A stretch of DNA of 42,097 nucleotides from DASUFI01 sp036274635 (GCA_036274635.1 DASUFI010000310.1:1-42097); one strand, 5' to 3'. Shown: positions 7,939 to 16,152, numbered from the stretch's first letter. The notes: a model not told the origin generated them from the letters alone. A program made the numbers and translations.

Positions 7939-8897
7939 CCCGCCCCCGCCGCCTCGCCGCCTTCACCCTGATCGAGGTGCTCATCGCCCTGTCCATCATG
8001 TCGCTGGTCATGATCGCGCTGTACACCACCCTCAACGTCACGCTGAAGGCGCGCGACGAGATCGAGATCCAGGGCCGCGTGGCGCGCCTCGGGCCGCAGA
8101 TCCTGGACCTCATCGAGTCCGACCTGCGCCGCGCCTGGGTGCTCGACATCGAGGACGACAAGGTCTTCCTCGGCGAGTCGCGCACCATCGACGGCGAGCC
8201 GGCCGACTCGCTCTCCTTCCTCACCAACGTGGACAGCAGCGTCACGCACCGCGTCGGCGAGCGCGAGGTCTCCTCGGACGTGTGCGAGACCGGCTACCGC
8301 CTGCGCCGCAACCCCGACCTCCCCGACGTGCTCGAGCTGTGGCGCCGGCAGTCCTTCCACGTGGACGAGGAGCCGCTCAAGGACGGCGTCTACGAGCTGC
8401 TGCACGACCGCGTGGTGCGCTTCCAGCTGCGCTACCTGGACACGATGGATCCGCAGGACGAGGAGCTGCACGACTGGGATGCCTCGCTGATGCACCGCCT
8501 TCCTTCCGCGGTGGAGATCGAGCTGGCCCTCGAGGCCGTGCCCCGCAGCCTGGCCGACGACAGCAAGAGCGCCATCGCCGCCGCCGCCAGCCGCACGCTG
8601 GTCTACAAGCGCGTCGTCCCGCTGGTCGACCACAGCGACCTCATCATGCGCGCGCACACCACGCTGCCACCCACCTTCGTGGCCGCGGGCGGCACGTCGG
8701 GCGGCAGCAACCTCGGCGGAGACGGCGGCGGCGCCACCCCCGCCACGGGCGGCCCCAAGCCGGGCGGCCCCGGCGGCCCGGGTGGCCCGGGTGGACCGGA
8801 CGGCGGCGGAGGAGGCGGAGGGGGAGGCGGCGGGGGCGGTGACGACATCCAGCAGTTCCTCGACCAGCTCCTCGGCGGCGGAGGCGGCGGCAAGTAG
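7935..8897 (+). CDS. gspJ: Minor pseudopilin GspJ with polyglycine tail
   Basis: Minor pseudopilin, probably tip-associated. It has 320 residues, long for GspJ (usually about 200). The cleavage motif (A|FTLIEVLIALSIMSLVMIAL) comes after an eight-residue leader, MTRPRRLA. The central domain (about 30-240) includes a Cys and a typical GspJ layout (DLIESDLRRAW near the start). The last 80 residues are an extreme Gly/Pro run (GGPGGPGG, then 13 consecutive Gly) ending DDIQQFLDQLLGGGGGGK. The start is GTG 7935 with GGAG seven bases upstream, overlapping the gspI stop. It ends the operon; the convergent serS ends 15 bp away. No gspK, gspL or gspM follows. Confidence 0.78.
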   Translation: MTRPRRLAAFTLIEVLIALSIMSLVMIALYTTLNVTLKARDEIEIQGRVARLGPQILDLIESDLRRAWVLDIEDDKVFLGESRTIDGEPADSLSFLTNVDSSVTHRVGEREVSSDVCETGYRLRRNPDLPDVLELWRRQSFHVDEEPLKDGVYELLHDRVVRFQLRYLDTMDPQDEELHDWDASLMHRLPSAVEIELALEAVPRSLADDSKSAIAAAASRTLVYKRVVPLVDHSDLIMRAHTTLPPTFVAAGGTSGGSNLGGDGGGATPATGGPKPGGPGGPGGPGGPDGGGGGGGGGGGGGDDIQQFLDQLLGGGGGGK

Positions 8898-8912
8898 CGC
8901 CGCCGCGCGCGC

Positions 8913-10190
8913 TCAGCGCAGCTTCGGCTCGAGCACCTCGCGCCCGCCCATCCACGGCCGCAGGGCAGCCGGCACGACCACGCTGCCGTCCTTCTGCTGG
9001 TACAGCTCGAGGATCGGGATCAGGATGCGCGGGCTGGCGATGACGGTGTTGTTCAGCGTGTGGCAGAAGCGCAGCTCGCCTTGCGCGTCGCGGTAGCGCA
9101 GGTCGAGGCGGCGGGCCTGGAAGTCGTGGAAGCGGCTGGCGCTGTGCGTCTCGCCGTAGCCGTTGCGGCTGGGCATCCAGGTCTCGATGTCGAACTTCTG
9201 CACCTGCGGCTGGCCGAGGTCGCCGCCGCAGACATTGACCACCCGGTAGGGCAGCTCGAGCGCCTCCAGCACCTCTTCGGCGTTGCGCAGGATGGCCTGG
9301 TGCTCGGCGCGGCTGGCCTCCTCGTCGGCGGGCAGGATGACCACCTGCTCCACCTTCTGGAACTGGTGGATGCGGTACAGGCCCCTGGTGTCCTTGCCTG
9401 CCGCCCCGGCCTCGCGCCGGAAGCAGTGGCTCTGCGCCACGAGGCGCAGGGGCAGCTCGGACGCCTGCAGGATCTCGCCCCCGCGGAAGGAGGTCAGCGG
9501 CACCTCGGCGGTGCCCACGAGATTGAGCTTGTCGCGCTCGAGGCGGTAGGCCTGCTCCTCGCCGCCGGGGAAGTAGGCCGTGCCGGTCATCGCGGCGTCG
9601 CGCACCAGGACCGGCACCTCCATGGGCACGAAGCCCTTGCGCACCATGTGGTCGAGCGCGAAGGCCAGCACGGCACGGTGCAGCAGCGCGCCGTCGCCGC
9701 ACAGGAAGTAGAAGCGCGTGCCGGACACCTTCACGCCGCGCTCGATGTCCAGCAGCTGCAGGCGCCGCCCGAGCTCGACGTGGTCCAGCAGCGGGAAGCC
9801 CTTGTCGGGCACCTCCCCCACGCGGCGCAGCTCGACGTTCTCGCTCTCGTCCTTGCCGTCGGGCACCTCGGAGGCGGGGATGTTGGGGACGCGCAGCATG
9901 AGCGCCTCCCACTCGGCCATCACGGCGGCCAGCTCGGCCTCGCCCGCGCCGATGGACTCCTTGAGCTGCGCCAGCGCGGCCACCTCGGCGCCGCGTGCCT
10001 CGGGCGCCAGCGAGCCCACGGCCTTGCCGCGCCGCTTCTGCTCGGCCTTGACGTCTTCGACCTGCCGGATCAGGGCGCGGCGCCGGTCGTCCAGCGCCAG
10101 CAGGCGGTCGAGGTCCAGCGGGATGCGCTTCCTGGCCGCCCCGGCGCGCACCGCCTCCGGGTCGTCGCGGATCGTTCGGATGTCCAGCAT
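8913..10190 (-). CDS. serS: Seryl-tRNA synthetase
   Basis: Class II aminoacyl-tRNA synthetase that charges tRNA-Ser (and tRNA-Sec). It has 425 residues, the normal length. The N-terminal coiled-coil tRNA-binding arm (about 1-110) begins MLDIRTIRDDPEAVRAG. The catalytic core has motif 2 (SHCFRREAGAAGKDTRGLYR), the QFQKVE segment, then GYGETHSASRFHDFQARRL, and motif 3 near CHTLNNTVIASPRILIPILE. One small oddity is SASRFHDFQARR where SASNCTDFQARR is commoner. ATG 10190 lies one base after the stop of the upstream secreted-protein gene, so the two are probably one transcript. Confidence 0.95.
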   Translation of the reverse strand: MLDIRTIRDDPEAVRAGAARKRIPLDLDRLLALDDRRRALIRQVEDVKAEQKRRGKAVGSLAPEARGAEVAALAQLKESIGAGEAELAAVMAEWEALMLRVPNIPASEVPDGKDESENVELRRVGEVPDKGFPLLDHVELGRRLQLLDIERGVKVSGTRFYFLCGDGALLHRAVLAFALDHMVRKGFVPMEVPVLVRDAAMTGTAYFPGGEEQAYRLERDKLNLVGTAEVPLTSFRGGEILQASELPLRLVAQSHCFRREAGAAGKDTRGLYRIHQFQKVEQVVILPADEEASRAEHQAILRNAEEVLEALELPYRVVNVCGGDLGQPQVQKFDIETWMPSRNGYGETHSASRFHDFQARRLDLRYRDAQGELRFCHTLNNTVIASPRILIPILELYQQKDGSVVVPAALRPWMGGREVLEPKLR

Positions 10191-10191
10191 G

Positions 10192-12363
10192 TCAGGGCTT
10201 GCCGCCGTCCTTGGCCGGCGCCGCCGTCTCGGCCAGCTCGGGTCCGAAGGGCCCGCCCAGCAGCGGGTGCGACTTCTGCGTGAGGCGGAAGGTGTAGGCG
10301 CCGGGCTTGAGCTCCGGCACCACCAGCGGCGCGGGGAAGTACAGGCTGCGCTCGCCGTCGCTCTGCCACAGCGAGATGTCGGCGCGCATGGTCTTGATGG
10401 GCTTGCCCAGCTTCTTGCCGTCGGGGCCGATGATCTCGACCTCCGGCTGCAGCGGTTCGTTGTGCAGCAGCGCGTACTCCTCGCCGCCGCGACCGAAGGT
10501 GCGCAGCGAGTTGAACAGGATCCTCGTCTCGCCCTCCTCGGTCTTCATGTCGTCGGGCCCGGGCTTCATGCGCAGCACGTAGGGCGCGCCGAGCTGCAGC
10601 GTGCAGGTCTCGCCGGCCTTGACCTCGAAGGGCTTGGCGTGCCCGCGGTAGATGCGCACCTGGTCCATGCCCGTCTTGGTGCCGCTCTCGAGGCGCCCCA
10701 TGACGAACTGCCACGTGCCCGTGGGCACCGGCACCGCGGCGCCGCGCTTGGCGGACGCGACGTTGAGCACCACGCCGGGCAGGGCGCCACTGACCTCCTC
10801 GATGAGCACGTGCGTGGGCGCCACCTTCGTCGCGCAGTCGAGCTTCACCGCGCCCAGCTCGAGGTCCATCTTGCGCAGCGTGAGATCGGTGCCCTCGGGG
10901 TTGAGGGTGGCGCGCCAGAAGCCGTCCTGCAGGGCCATGACCGGCGACCACGGCTGGGCCACCTTGGCCTTGCCGATGAGCACCGCGTCCGGGTCGCGGA
11001 AGAAGGTGCGGTCGTCGGGCTGGTCGGGCGTGAAGCCGTCCCCCCACTGGTCCACGGTGTCGCCGTAGGTGCCCGAGAGGTTGTTGTCGTAGATCAGCCA
11101 GGGCTCGCCCAGCACGTCGCCCTTCATGGCGCCGGCGATGTTGAAGCGCAGGCGCGCGGCGTCCTTCTCGGGCGCGTAGTTGAGCTCGATGCCGAAGGTC
11201 TGCTCGCGGTCGCCGGGCACGGACACCATGAGCGGCCAGTGCCGGCCGTCGGGCAGCGGCACCTCGATGCGCTGCGGGCTGCCCGTGGGCGTGAAGCTCA
11301 CGTCGCCCTTGCCGTCGCCGTCGCCGTCGATGCTGAAGGACTGGCCGTCGCGCAGCAACTGCCAGGCCTTGCCCCCGGGCGTGAGACGGATGCTGCGCTG
11401 CGTGTCGAAGGGCGCCGGGCCGTTGCCCTTGATCCACGAGTAGGTCCACAGGAACTCGTCGTCGAGCGGGAAGAAGCTGGGCAGCACCACCGGCGCGAGG
11501 CCCTTCTTGGGGCTGTCGAGCTCCAGCTTGACGGTCACGTCCGCGGAGCCCTCGGCCCAGGCCTCGAGGCCGTGGCCCTTGCCCTGCAGCGGCGCGCCGG
11601 TGGGCGCGGACGCCGGAGCGCCGCCGCCGGCAGGCTCGGACTTGGCGGGCGGCGGCGTCAGCTCGTCGGGGTGCTCGGGGTCGTAGCCCATCTTCTTGAG
11701 CGCCTCGAGCTGATCGGTGGCGTCGGCGGCGCGCGCCTCGTTGAAGGGCAGCTTGCCCGCGAGCTCGAGGATGCGCGCGCAGGCCTTGGCGCGCTCCATG
11801 GGGTGGTTGAGCTCGGTCTCGACGATCTGCAGCTCCCACAGCGCCGTGATGGCGGACTCGTGGTCGTTGATGCCCTCGAAGGTGTCCGCGATGCGGCGGT
11901 ACAGGCGCCCGGCCACGTTCCAGGCGTCCTCGGACTTCTGCTCGCGCGCCTCGTCGCAGCGGCGGCGGGCCTCGCCCAGCAGCTGCCGCGCGGCGAAGCG
12001 CGTCTGCCGCTGGGCCTTCTCCATGTTCAGCACGAGGCGCACGCGCTCGATGAAGCGCGAGCCGTGCAGCACGCCGTCGAGCGTGTTGGCCAGGGTGCGC
12101 AGCTCGTCCGGCATGGTGTCCGTCGGCGCGTTGCAGAAGTTGTCGATGAAGATGTCGAGCGAGTCCTCGGCCTGCGTGCGGAAGCCGCGCACGGCCTTGG
12201 CCATCTCGGTCTCGTCGTCGGCCTGCTTGGCGGCCCAGTACCTGGTCCAGAAGGGCTGCAGGTCGGCGGGCAGGCCGTGGCCGGGGTCGCTCTCGTCCTG
12301 CACCGGCGCCAGCAGCGCCGCCGCCAGGAGCGCCACGGCCGACCAGCTCGTCATGCGGTTCAC
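10192..12363 (-). CDS. Large exported protein of unknown function
   Basis: No family recognised. It has 723 residues. A signal peptide is visible (about 1-20, WSAVALLAAALLAPVQD). A helical, TPR-like first third (about 25-245) contains AGRLYRRIADTFEGINDHESAITALWELQ. A Pro/Ala/Gly linker follows, then a beta-rich remainder with a calcium-loop-like DGDGDGKGD around 345. The start is GTG 12363 with GAGG eight bases upstream; ATG 12354 is in frame and would shorten the signal peptide. Only one base separates it from serS. It is not metal- or active-site-rich in any way I recognise. A periplasmic or surface role is inference from the signal peptide. Confidence 0.75.
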   Translation of the reverse strand: MNRMTSWSAVALLAAALLAPVQDESDPGHGLPADLQPFWTRYWAAKQADDETEMAKAVRGFRTQAEDSLDIFIDNFCNAPTDTMPDELRTLANTLDGVLHGSRFIERVRLVLNMEKAQRQTRFAARQLLGEARRRCDEAREQKSEDAWNVAGRLYRRIADTFEGINDHESAITALWELQIVETELNHPMERAKACARILELAGKLPFNEARAADATDQLEALKKMGYDPEHPDELTPPPAKSEPAGGGAPASAPTGAPLQGKGHGLEAWAEGSADVTVKLELDSPKKGLAPVVLPSFFPLDDEFLWTYSWIKGNGPAPFDTQRSIRLTPGGKAWQLLRDGQSFSIDGDGDGKGDVSFTPTGSPQRIEVPLPDGRHWPLMVSVPGDREQTFGIELNYAPEKDAARLRFNIAGAMKGDVLGEPWLIYDNNLSGTYGDTVDQWGDGFTPDQPDDRTFFRDPDAVLIGKAKVAQPWSPVMALQDGFWRATLNPEGTDLTLRKMDLELGAVKLDCATKVAPTHVLIEEVSGALPGVVLNVASAKRGAAVPVPTGTWQFVMGRLESGTKTGMDQVRIYRGHAKPFEVKAGETCTLQLGAPYVLRMKPGPDDMKTEEGETRILFNSLRTFGRGGEEYALLHNEPLQPEVEIIGPDGKKLGKPIKTMRADISLWQSDGERSLYFPAPLVVPELKPGAYTFRLTQKSHPLLGGPFGPELAETAAPAKDGGKP

Positions 12364-12447
12364 GGTGCCGTCCTCGGGGTTCCGTCGCGGCCCGCGGGCA
12401 CGCGCGGCGTCCTTTTTACCAGCCCCCGGCCGGGGGGTGAAAGACGG

Positions 12448-13335
12448 TCAGCGTCCCTGCTCGCGCAGCTGACGCGAGCGCCGCTCCAGGAAGGAGCGCT
12501 CGCGGCCGTCCAGCGACCCGAGGCCCGTGGCCTGGATCTTGGCGAGGATGCGGTCCATCTCGCGCCGGTCGCCGCTCTCGGCCTGGAACTCGCGCATGGC
12601 CTTCTCGCGCCGGCGCCGCTCCATCACCTGCGTCAGCGCGCCGCCGGCCTTGAACCACAACAGCCCGAAGGCCGCGCCGCCGAGGTGCACGACGACCGCC
12701 ACCGAGCCCGCCGAGCCGTGCAGGAAGGAGAGCACGTCGCTCCCCACCCTGAAGACCACCAGCAGCCAGATCGGCAGCGGGAAGAGCAGGTACACCAGGA
12801 TCTGCCGGTGCGGCCACTTGAGCGCGAACAAGGTCATCACGGTGTAGACCGCGCCCGAGGCACCGATGACCACGCCCGGGTTGCCGTCGGCGAACCACCA
12901 GGCCCACTGCAGCAGGCCGCCGAAGATGGCGCCACCCAGGTACAGGCGCAGGAAGCCCCGCCGCCCCAGCTCGTTCTCCAGCTCGGGCGCGAAGAACCAG
13001 AGGTAGAGCATGTTGAAGAGGATGTGCGTCCAGTCGGCGGTGCTGTGCAGGAAGGCGTACGTGACGCACTGGACCGGGAAGAACCAGTTGAAGGGGCCAT
13101 GCGCCAGCGCGCCTTGCGCCAGCAGGTCCGAGCCGTCCGGCGGCCACCAGGCGCGCAGTGCCAGGAGCTCCTCGAAGCCCCGCCCCCACGCGCCGATAGC
13201 CGGCAGCATCAGCTGCAGCAGGTAGGCCACGACGTTGAGGGTGAAGATCCAGCGGAAGCCGCTCCACGTGGACGGATGCCCCCAGCCGCGGCCGCGCCGC
13301 GACCCGTCCGCATACCAGTTCGGCCGGAACGCCAA
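12448..13335 (-). CDS. Rhomboid family intramembrane serine protease
   Basis: Membrane protease that cleaves transmembrane segments. It has 295 residues with about six membrane segments. The catalytic serine is in GASGAVY (Ser160) and the catalytic histidine in VVVHLGGAAFG (His217). The H-x-x-x-N motif of the second helix is HILFN (104-108). The cytoplasmic C-terminus (about 235-295) is a charged helical segment seen in many bacterial rhomboids. The start is TTG 13335 with GGGGAG five bases upstream; there is no ATG in frame before the first membrane segment. It sits downstream of a candidate 25-residue ORF. Substrates are unknown. Confidence 0.9.
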   Translation of the reverse strand: MAFRPNWYADGSRRGRGWGHPSTWSGFRWIFTLNVVAYLLQLMLPAIGAWGRGFEELLALRAWWPPDGSDLLAQGALAHGPFNWFFPVQCVTYAFLHSTADWTHILFNMLYLWFFAPELENELGRRGFLRLYLGGAIFGGLLQWAWWFADGNPGVVIGASGAVYTVMTLFALKWPHRQILVYLLFPLPIWLLVVFRVGSDVLSFLHGSAGSVAVVVHLGGAAFGLLWFKAGGALTQVMERRRREKAMREFQAESGDRREMDRILAKIQATGLGSLDGRERSFLERRSRQLREQGR

Positions 13336-13362
13336 TCGATCTCCCCGTGGCTCGACCGGCCG

Positions 13363-13440
13363 CTAGTTGGAGGAGCCGTGCACGCCCGCGCCTGCGGAGA
13401 CCACCTGCATGGGCTGGCTCAGGGTGAGGGCGTCGGTCAT
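13363..13440 (-). CDS. Candidate small protein (25 aa) upstream of the rhomboid gene
   Basis: A short frame, MTDALTLSQPMQVVSAGAG followed by VHGSSN. It begins at ATG 13440 with GAGGAT six bases upstream and ends at TAG 27 bp before the rhomboid TTG. 24 of 25 sense codons end in G or C, as in real genes here. The Shine-Dalgarno lies in the 3' strand of the hairpin at 13443-13500, so its translation could be switched by folding. An in-frame ATG at 13476 would give 37 residues but has no ribosome binding site. It may be a leader peptide or a small soluble protein; no homologue is recognised. Confidence 0.4.
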   Translation of the reverse strand: MTDALTLSQPMQVVSAGAGVHGSSN

Positions 13441-13442
13441 GC

Positions 13443-13500
13443 GGCTATCCTCGGGCTCGCCTGGCGACCCTCGCATTCAGGGTCGAGCAACAGGATAACC
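13443..13500 (-). promoter_or_regulatory. Structured leader that hides a Shine-Dalgarno
   Basis: On the minus strand a nine-pair stem (13492-13500 with 13443-13451, one G-U) encloses GCTC/GAGC and an inner hairpin, CGACCCT-GAATGCG-AGGGTCG style (13479-13484 with 13466-13471). The GAGGAT ribosome binding site of the 25-residue ORF is inside the outer stem. It lies just after the ResB-like gene and before the small ORF and rhomboid. It could be a terminator, an RNA switch or a processing site. There is no U-run after it. Confidence 0.45.
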
Positions 13501-13524
13501 CGCGTCACGAGGCTGCGGCTAGCG

Positions 13525-14247
13525 TCACGCGCCGCGCCAGCGCTGGACGACCGCGATGACCAGCGACAGGCACAGCAGCGCCAGCAGGGTCTTGAACCAA
13601 ACGGCGACATGGAAGGTCTCCGGGAGCCGCAGCCACGAGACCGTGGCCCGCATGTCACGCAGAAGGCCGTCGTGCGCGGAGGTCCAGTCGCGGATCTCCT
13701 GGCCCCTGAGCCGCGCGGTCGCGTCGCGCAGCCACTCCTTGCCGATCTCCCGGGCCCTGGTCGCGCCATACAGTTGCTCCTGATCGCTGAGCCACTGCTG
13801 CACGTCCGGCTCGGGGTGCACCACGACGCCCCCGCCCCTGTACGTCACGTTGTAGAGGAGCGCTCCCGTGGCGTCGGTGAAGCTGCGCGCGTAGTCCTCG
13901 TCGGTCTGGTCGGGCAGGCGCTGCACGACCAGCGTCCCGAGGACGGACGCGACGGCTGCCAGCGTGATGAGCGCAAGCGCGCAGCGCAAGCTGCCCAGAG
14001 TGACCCAAAGCCAGCGGGCATTGACGAGGACGAGCCCGACCGCCGCCGAAGCGCCGATTCCCGCGAGCACCCATGTGCCCGCGCCCGGCGCCATCGGAGC
14101 CTGCCGCATGCCCAGCACCACCTCCCCCGCGATCTGGCTCAGCACCAGCACCGGCAGGATGAGCAGCAGCGAGGTCACGTAGCCGGCGGGCCGGACGCGC
14201 GTACCGGCAGCCGGGGCGACCGGGACTGTCGGAGCGGTCTCGTTCAC
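13525..14247 (-). CDS. ResB-like membrane protein (short)
   Basis: Integral membrane protein of 240 residues with about four hydrophobic segments (about 22-45, 55-75, 80-108, 213-232). The segment LGSLRCALALITLAAVASVLGTLVVQR and the C-terminal TFHVAVWFKTLLALLCLSLV match the two membrane segments that open ResB/CcsB-type cytochrome c biogenesis proteins, where the substrate haem protein chaperone has a similar loop between them. The large periplasmic domain of full ResB (about 400-600 aa) is absent. The start is GTG 14247, 11 bp after the prenyl synthase stop. Either a minimal ResB or a relative with another role; no CcsA partner is seen here. The family call is moderate. Confidence 0.5.
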   Translation of the reverse strand: MNETAPTVPVAPAAGTRVRPAGYVTSLLLILPVLVLSQIAGEVVLGMRQAPMAPGAGTWVLAGIGASAAVGLVLVNARWLWVTLGSLRCALALITLAAVASVLGTLVVQRLPDQTDEDYARSFTDATGALLYNVTYRGGGVVVHPEPDVQQWLSDQEQLYGATRAREIGKEWLRDATARLRGQEIRDWTSAHDGLLRDMRATVSWLRLPETFHVAVWFKTLLALLCLSLVIAVVQRWRGA

Positions 14248-14258
14248 GGCGGCTCGGA

Positions 14259-15239
14259 TCAGTGGCTGCGGGCGAGGACGAACTCGCACAGCGTCGTGAG
14301 GCTGTGCCGTTCGGGTCCGTCGGGGATCTGGCCCACGGCCTGCATGCAGCGCGCGATGTGGGCGTTGGCCTCGGCGTGACACTCGGCCACGGCGGCGTCG
14401 AGGTCGAAGGCCGCTCGCAGCGCGTCGCGACGGCTGCCGGCCGTCTCGCCTCGCAGGATCTCGTCGAGGCGCGCGAGGTCGGCGCCCGCCAGGCGCCGGG
14501 CCAGGCGGATGATGGGCAGCGTGATCTTGCCCGTCTCCAGGTCCGTGCCCAGGGACTTGCCCACGACGTGCTCGTCGCCCACCACGTCGAGGCAGTCGTC
14601 GATGATCTGGAAGGCCGTGCCGAGATCGAGGCCGAAGGCGCGCAGCGCGCGCACCTGCGCCTCCGAGGCGCCGGCGTAGCGCGCGCCCAGGCTGCAGCTG
14701 GCGGCGTAGAGGGCGGCGGTCTTGTCGCGGATGACGCGCAGGTAGCGCGCCTCGTCGAGGTCGCCGCTGAAGCGGAAGAAGCTCTGGTCGATCTCGCCGC
14801 GCACGATGGCCTGGCTGGTCTCGGCCAGCTCGCGCGAGGCGTGCGGCGTGGACAGCGTGAGCGACAGCGCGAAGGCGCGCGCGTAGACGAGGTCGCCCAG
14901 CAGGATGGGCACCTCGTTGCCATGCAGGGCGTTCAGCGTGGCCATCTGGCGGCGCGTGTCGGCGGCGTCGAGGACGTCGTCGTGCAGCAGCGAGGCCAGG
15001 TGCAGCGACTCGACGATGGCCCCCAGCAAGGCGTGCTCGTCCGTGGTGCGTCCCGTGGCGCGGCCGCACAGGTGCACCAGCGCCGGCCGCAGGCGCTTGC
15101 CGCCGAAGCGGCTCACGTGGGCCAGCAGCGCGCGCACGGACTCCGGCTCGTCGTGGAACATCTCCACCAGCCAGCGCTCGGTGGCGGCCATGCCGTCGGC
15201 CACCGGCGCGAACAGGTCGGTGGCCTGGACCAGGCTCAC
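14259..15239 (-). CDS. Polyprenyl diphosphate synthase (trans, IspB/HepT type)
   Basis: Extends an allylic diphosphate with isopentenyl diphosphate units, most likely making the quinone side chain. It has 326 residues, the usual length. The first Asp-rich motif DDVLD is at 87-91 after LASLLH, and the second is DDCLD in FQIIDDCLDVVGDE. GGKRLRP for substrate binding is at about 46-52. Two residues upstream of the first Asp motif are small or mid-sized, fitting a long-chain product, but chain length cannot be read reliably. The start is GTG 15239, overlapping the mobA stop as GTGA. Confidence 0.88.
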   Translation of the reverse strand: MSLVQATDLFAPVADGMAATERWLVEMFHDEPESVRALLAHVSRFGGKRLRPALVHLCGRATGRTTDEHALLGAIVESLHLASLLHDDVLDAADTRRQMATLNALHGNEVPILLGDLVYARAFALSLTLSTPHASRELAETSQAIVRGEIDQSFFRFSGDLDEARYLRVIRDKTAALYAASCSLGARYAGASEAQVRALRAFGLDLGTAFQIIDDCLDVVGDEHVVGKSLGTDLETGKITLPIIRLARRLAGADLARLDEILRGETAGSRRDALRAAFDLDAAVAECHAEANAHIARCMQAVGQIPDGPERHSLTTLCEFVLARSH

Positions 15240-15868
15240 GCGCCGCGCCTCGCGACCCGCGCGCGCGCCGCGGCCAGGTCCGCGGCCGTGTTCACGTTGA
15301 TCAGGCAGGCGAGCTCGGCGTCGAGGTCGGTGAGCTCCGCCTCCGGCAGCAGCGCCAGCGCGCCGCGCTCCTGCAGCGCGTCGAGCGCGGCCTGCAGCGA
15401 GCGCTGGCCACGGGCCGCAAGCGCCTCGAGCACCGGCCGGCTGCCGCGGCGCCAGACGGCGTGGAAGGGCTCGCGGCCTCCCGGACCGTGCAGGGCGGCG
15501 ACCAGCGTCGGGCCCGTCGCCAGCGCGAGCAGGCGCCGCGCGACGTCGGCGCGCGCGAAGGGCATGTCGCACGGCAGCAGCAGGCAGGCATCGTGGCGCG
15601 TGGCGGCAAGGCCGGCCAGCAGGCCGGCCAGCGGCCCCTCCACGCGCGCGTCGTCGGCCACGACCCGCACGCCCGCGGTGAGCCCGGCCGGCGCGGGCCA
15701 GCGGCCCGGCGCGCACACGACGTCGTCGGACAGGCTCGCTGCCAGGTCCAGCGCGCGCTGCAGCAGCGTGCCGTCGCCGAAGGGCAGGCCGTCCTTGCGT
15801 CCCCCGAGCCTCCGGCCCTCACCGCCGGCCAGCACCAGGACGCTGAGCGCAGCCCGCGCGGGGATCAC
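15236..15868 (-). CDS. mobA: MobA-like molybdenum cofactor guanylyltransferase
   Basis: Nucleotidyltransferase that would attach GMP to molybdopterin. It has 210 residues, the size of MobA. The signature loop LAGGEGRRLGGRKDGLPFG (about 10-28) carries the LAGGxSxRxGxxK pattern with Glu in place of Ser. CDMPF is the metal-binding aspartate. INVNTAADLAAA near the end is the usual MobA C-terminal motif. The start is GTG 15868, overlapping the tatA stop as GTGA; the stop overlaps the prenyl synthase start. Being next to tatA fits, since molybdoenzymes are common Tat substrates. A related MobA-like family member with another nucleotide substrate is possible. Confidence 0.75.
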   Translation of the reverse strand: MIPARAALSVLVLAGGEGRRLGGRKDGLPFGDGTLLQRALDLAASLSDDVVCAPGRWPAPAGLTAGVRVVADDARVEGPLAGLLAGLAATRHDACLLLPCDMPFARADVARRLLALATGPTLVAALHGPGGREPFHAVWRRGSRPVLEALAARGQRSLQAALDALQERGALALLPEAELTDLDAELACLINVNTAADLAAARARVARRGA

Positions 15869-16080
15869 GGCTCGCGGCGAGCGGGCGGCTCGTCCGCCTT
15901 GCCCGGCGTGTCCGGCTTGGTCTCGCCCTCGCGCAGGCCCGTCTTGAACTCGTTGACTCCGCGTCCGAGGGAGCGCGCCAGGCCGGGGATGCGGTTGCCG
16001 AAGAGCAGCAGCACGATGATCAGGATGACCAGCCACTCCCAGCCACCGAGCGCGCCGGCCGTGTATTGCACTGGGACCAC
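15865..16080 (-). CDS. tatA: Twin-arginine translocase subunit TatA/TatE
   Basis: Small membrane protein that forms the Tat translocation pore for folded proteins. One N-terminal membrane helix (WEWLVILIIVLLLFG) is followed by the amphipathic helix with the family motif (RIPGLARSLGRGVNEFKTGL). The C-terminus is charged and Pro-rich. I chose GTG 16080, which has GGAGG eight bases upstream; this gives 71 residues. A GTG at 16095 would add five residues but has no ribosome binding site. The stop overlaps the mobA start. No tatC or tatB is in the window. Confidence 0.9.
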   Translation of the reverse strand: MVPVQYTAGALGGWEWLVILIIVLLLFGNRIPGLARSLGRGVNEFKTGLREGETKPDTPGKADEPPARREP

Positions 16081-16117
16081 GTAGGGGTCCTCCACGGGAA
16101 GGCCGTCAGTCTAACTC

Positions 16118-16131
16118 CACCGGTCCCGGTG
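16118..16131 (-). terminator. Small hairpin after sucD
   Basis: CACCGG-TC-CCGGTG lies 22 bp downstream of the sucD stop and 37 bp before tatA. It is short and lacks a U-run, so this is a weak terminator or processing site. Confidence 0.25.
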
Positions 16132-16152
16132 CCGAAACGCGCGCGCAGGCCG

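Noticed and set aside
8760..8895. Glycine-codon tract as a coding error or frameshift
   Set aside because: The frame stays open through the tract and ends in a plausible amphipathic tail and stop 15 bp before the convergent serS, so I treat it as real pending resequencing.
12410..12447. Hairpin CCCCC-GGCC-GGGGG before the secreted-protein gene as an intrinsic terminator
   Set aside because: In the direction of transcription it is followed by an A-run, not a U-run, and the low-complexity G/C stem is expected by chance here.
9718..14379. Very long plus-strand open frame opposite serS, the secreted-protein gene and the rhomboid gene
   Set aside because: It is antisense to well-supported genes and has the repetitive Arg/Ala/His-rich composition of a high-GC shadow frame. 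The same holds for long plus-strand frames opposite secA and the FG-GAP genes.
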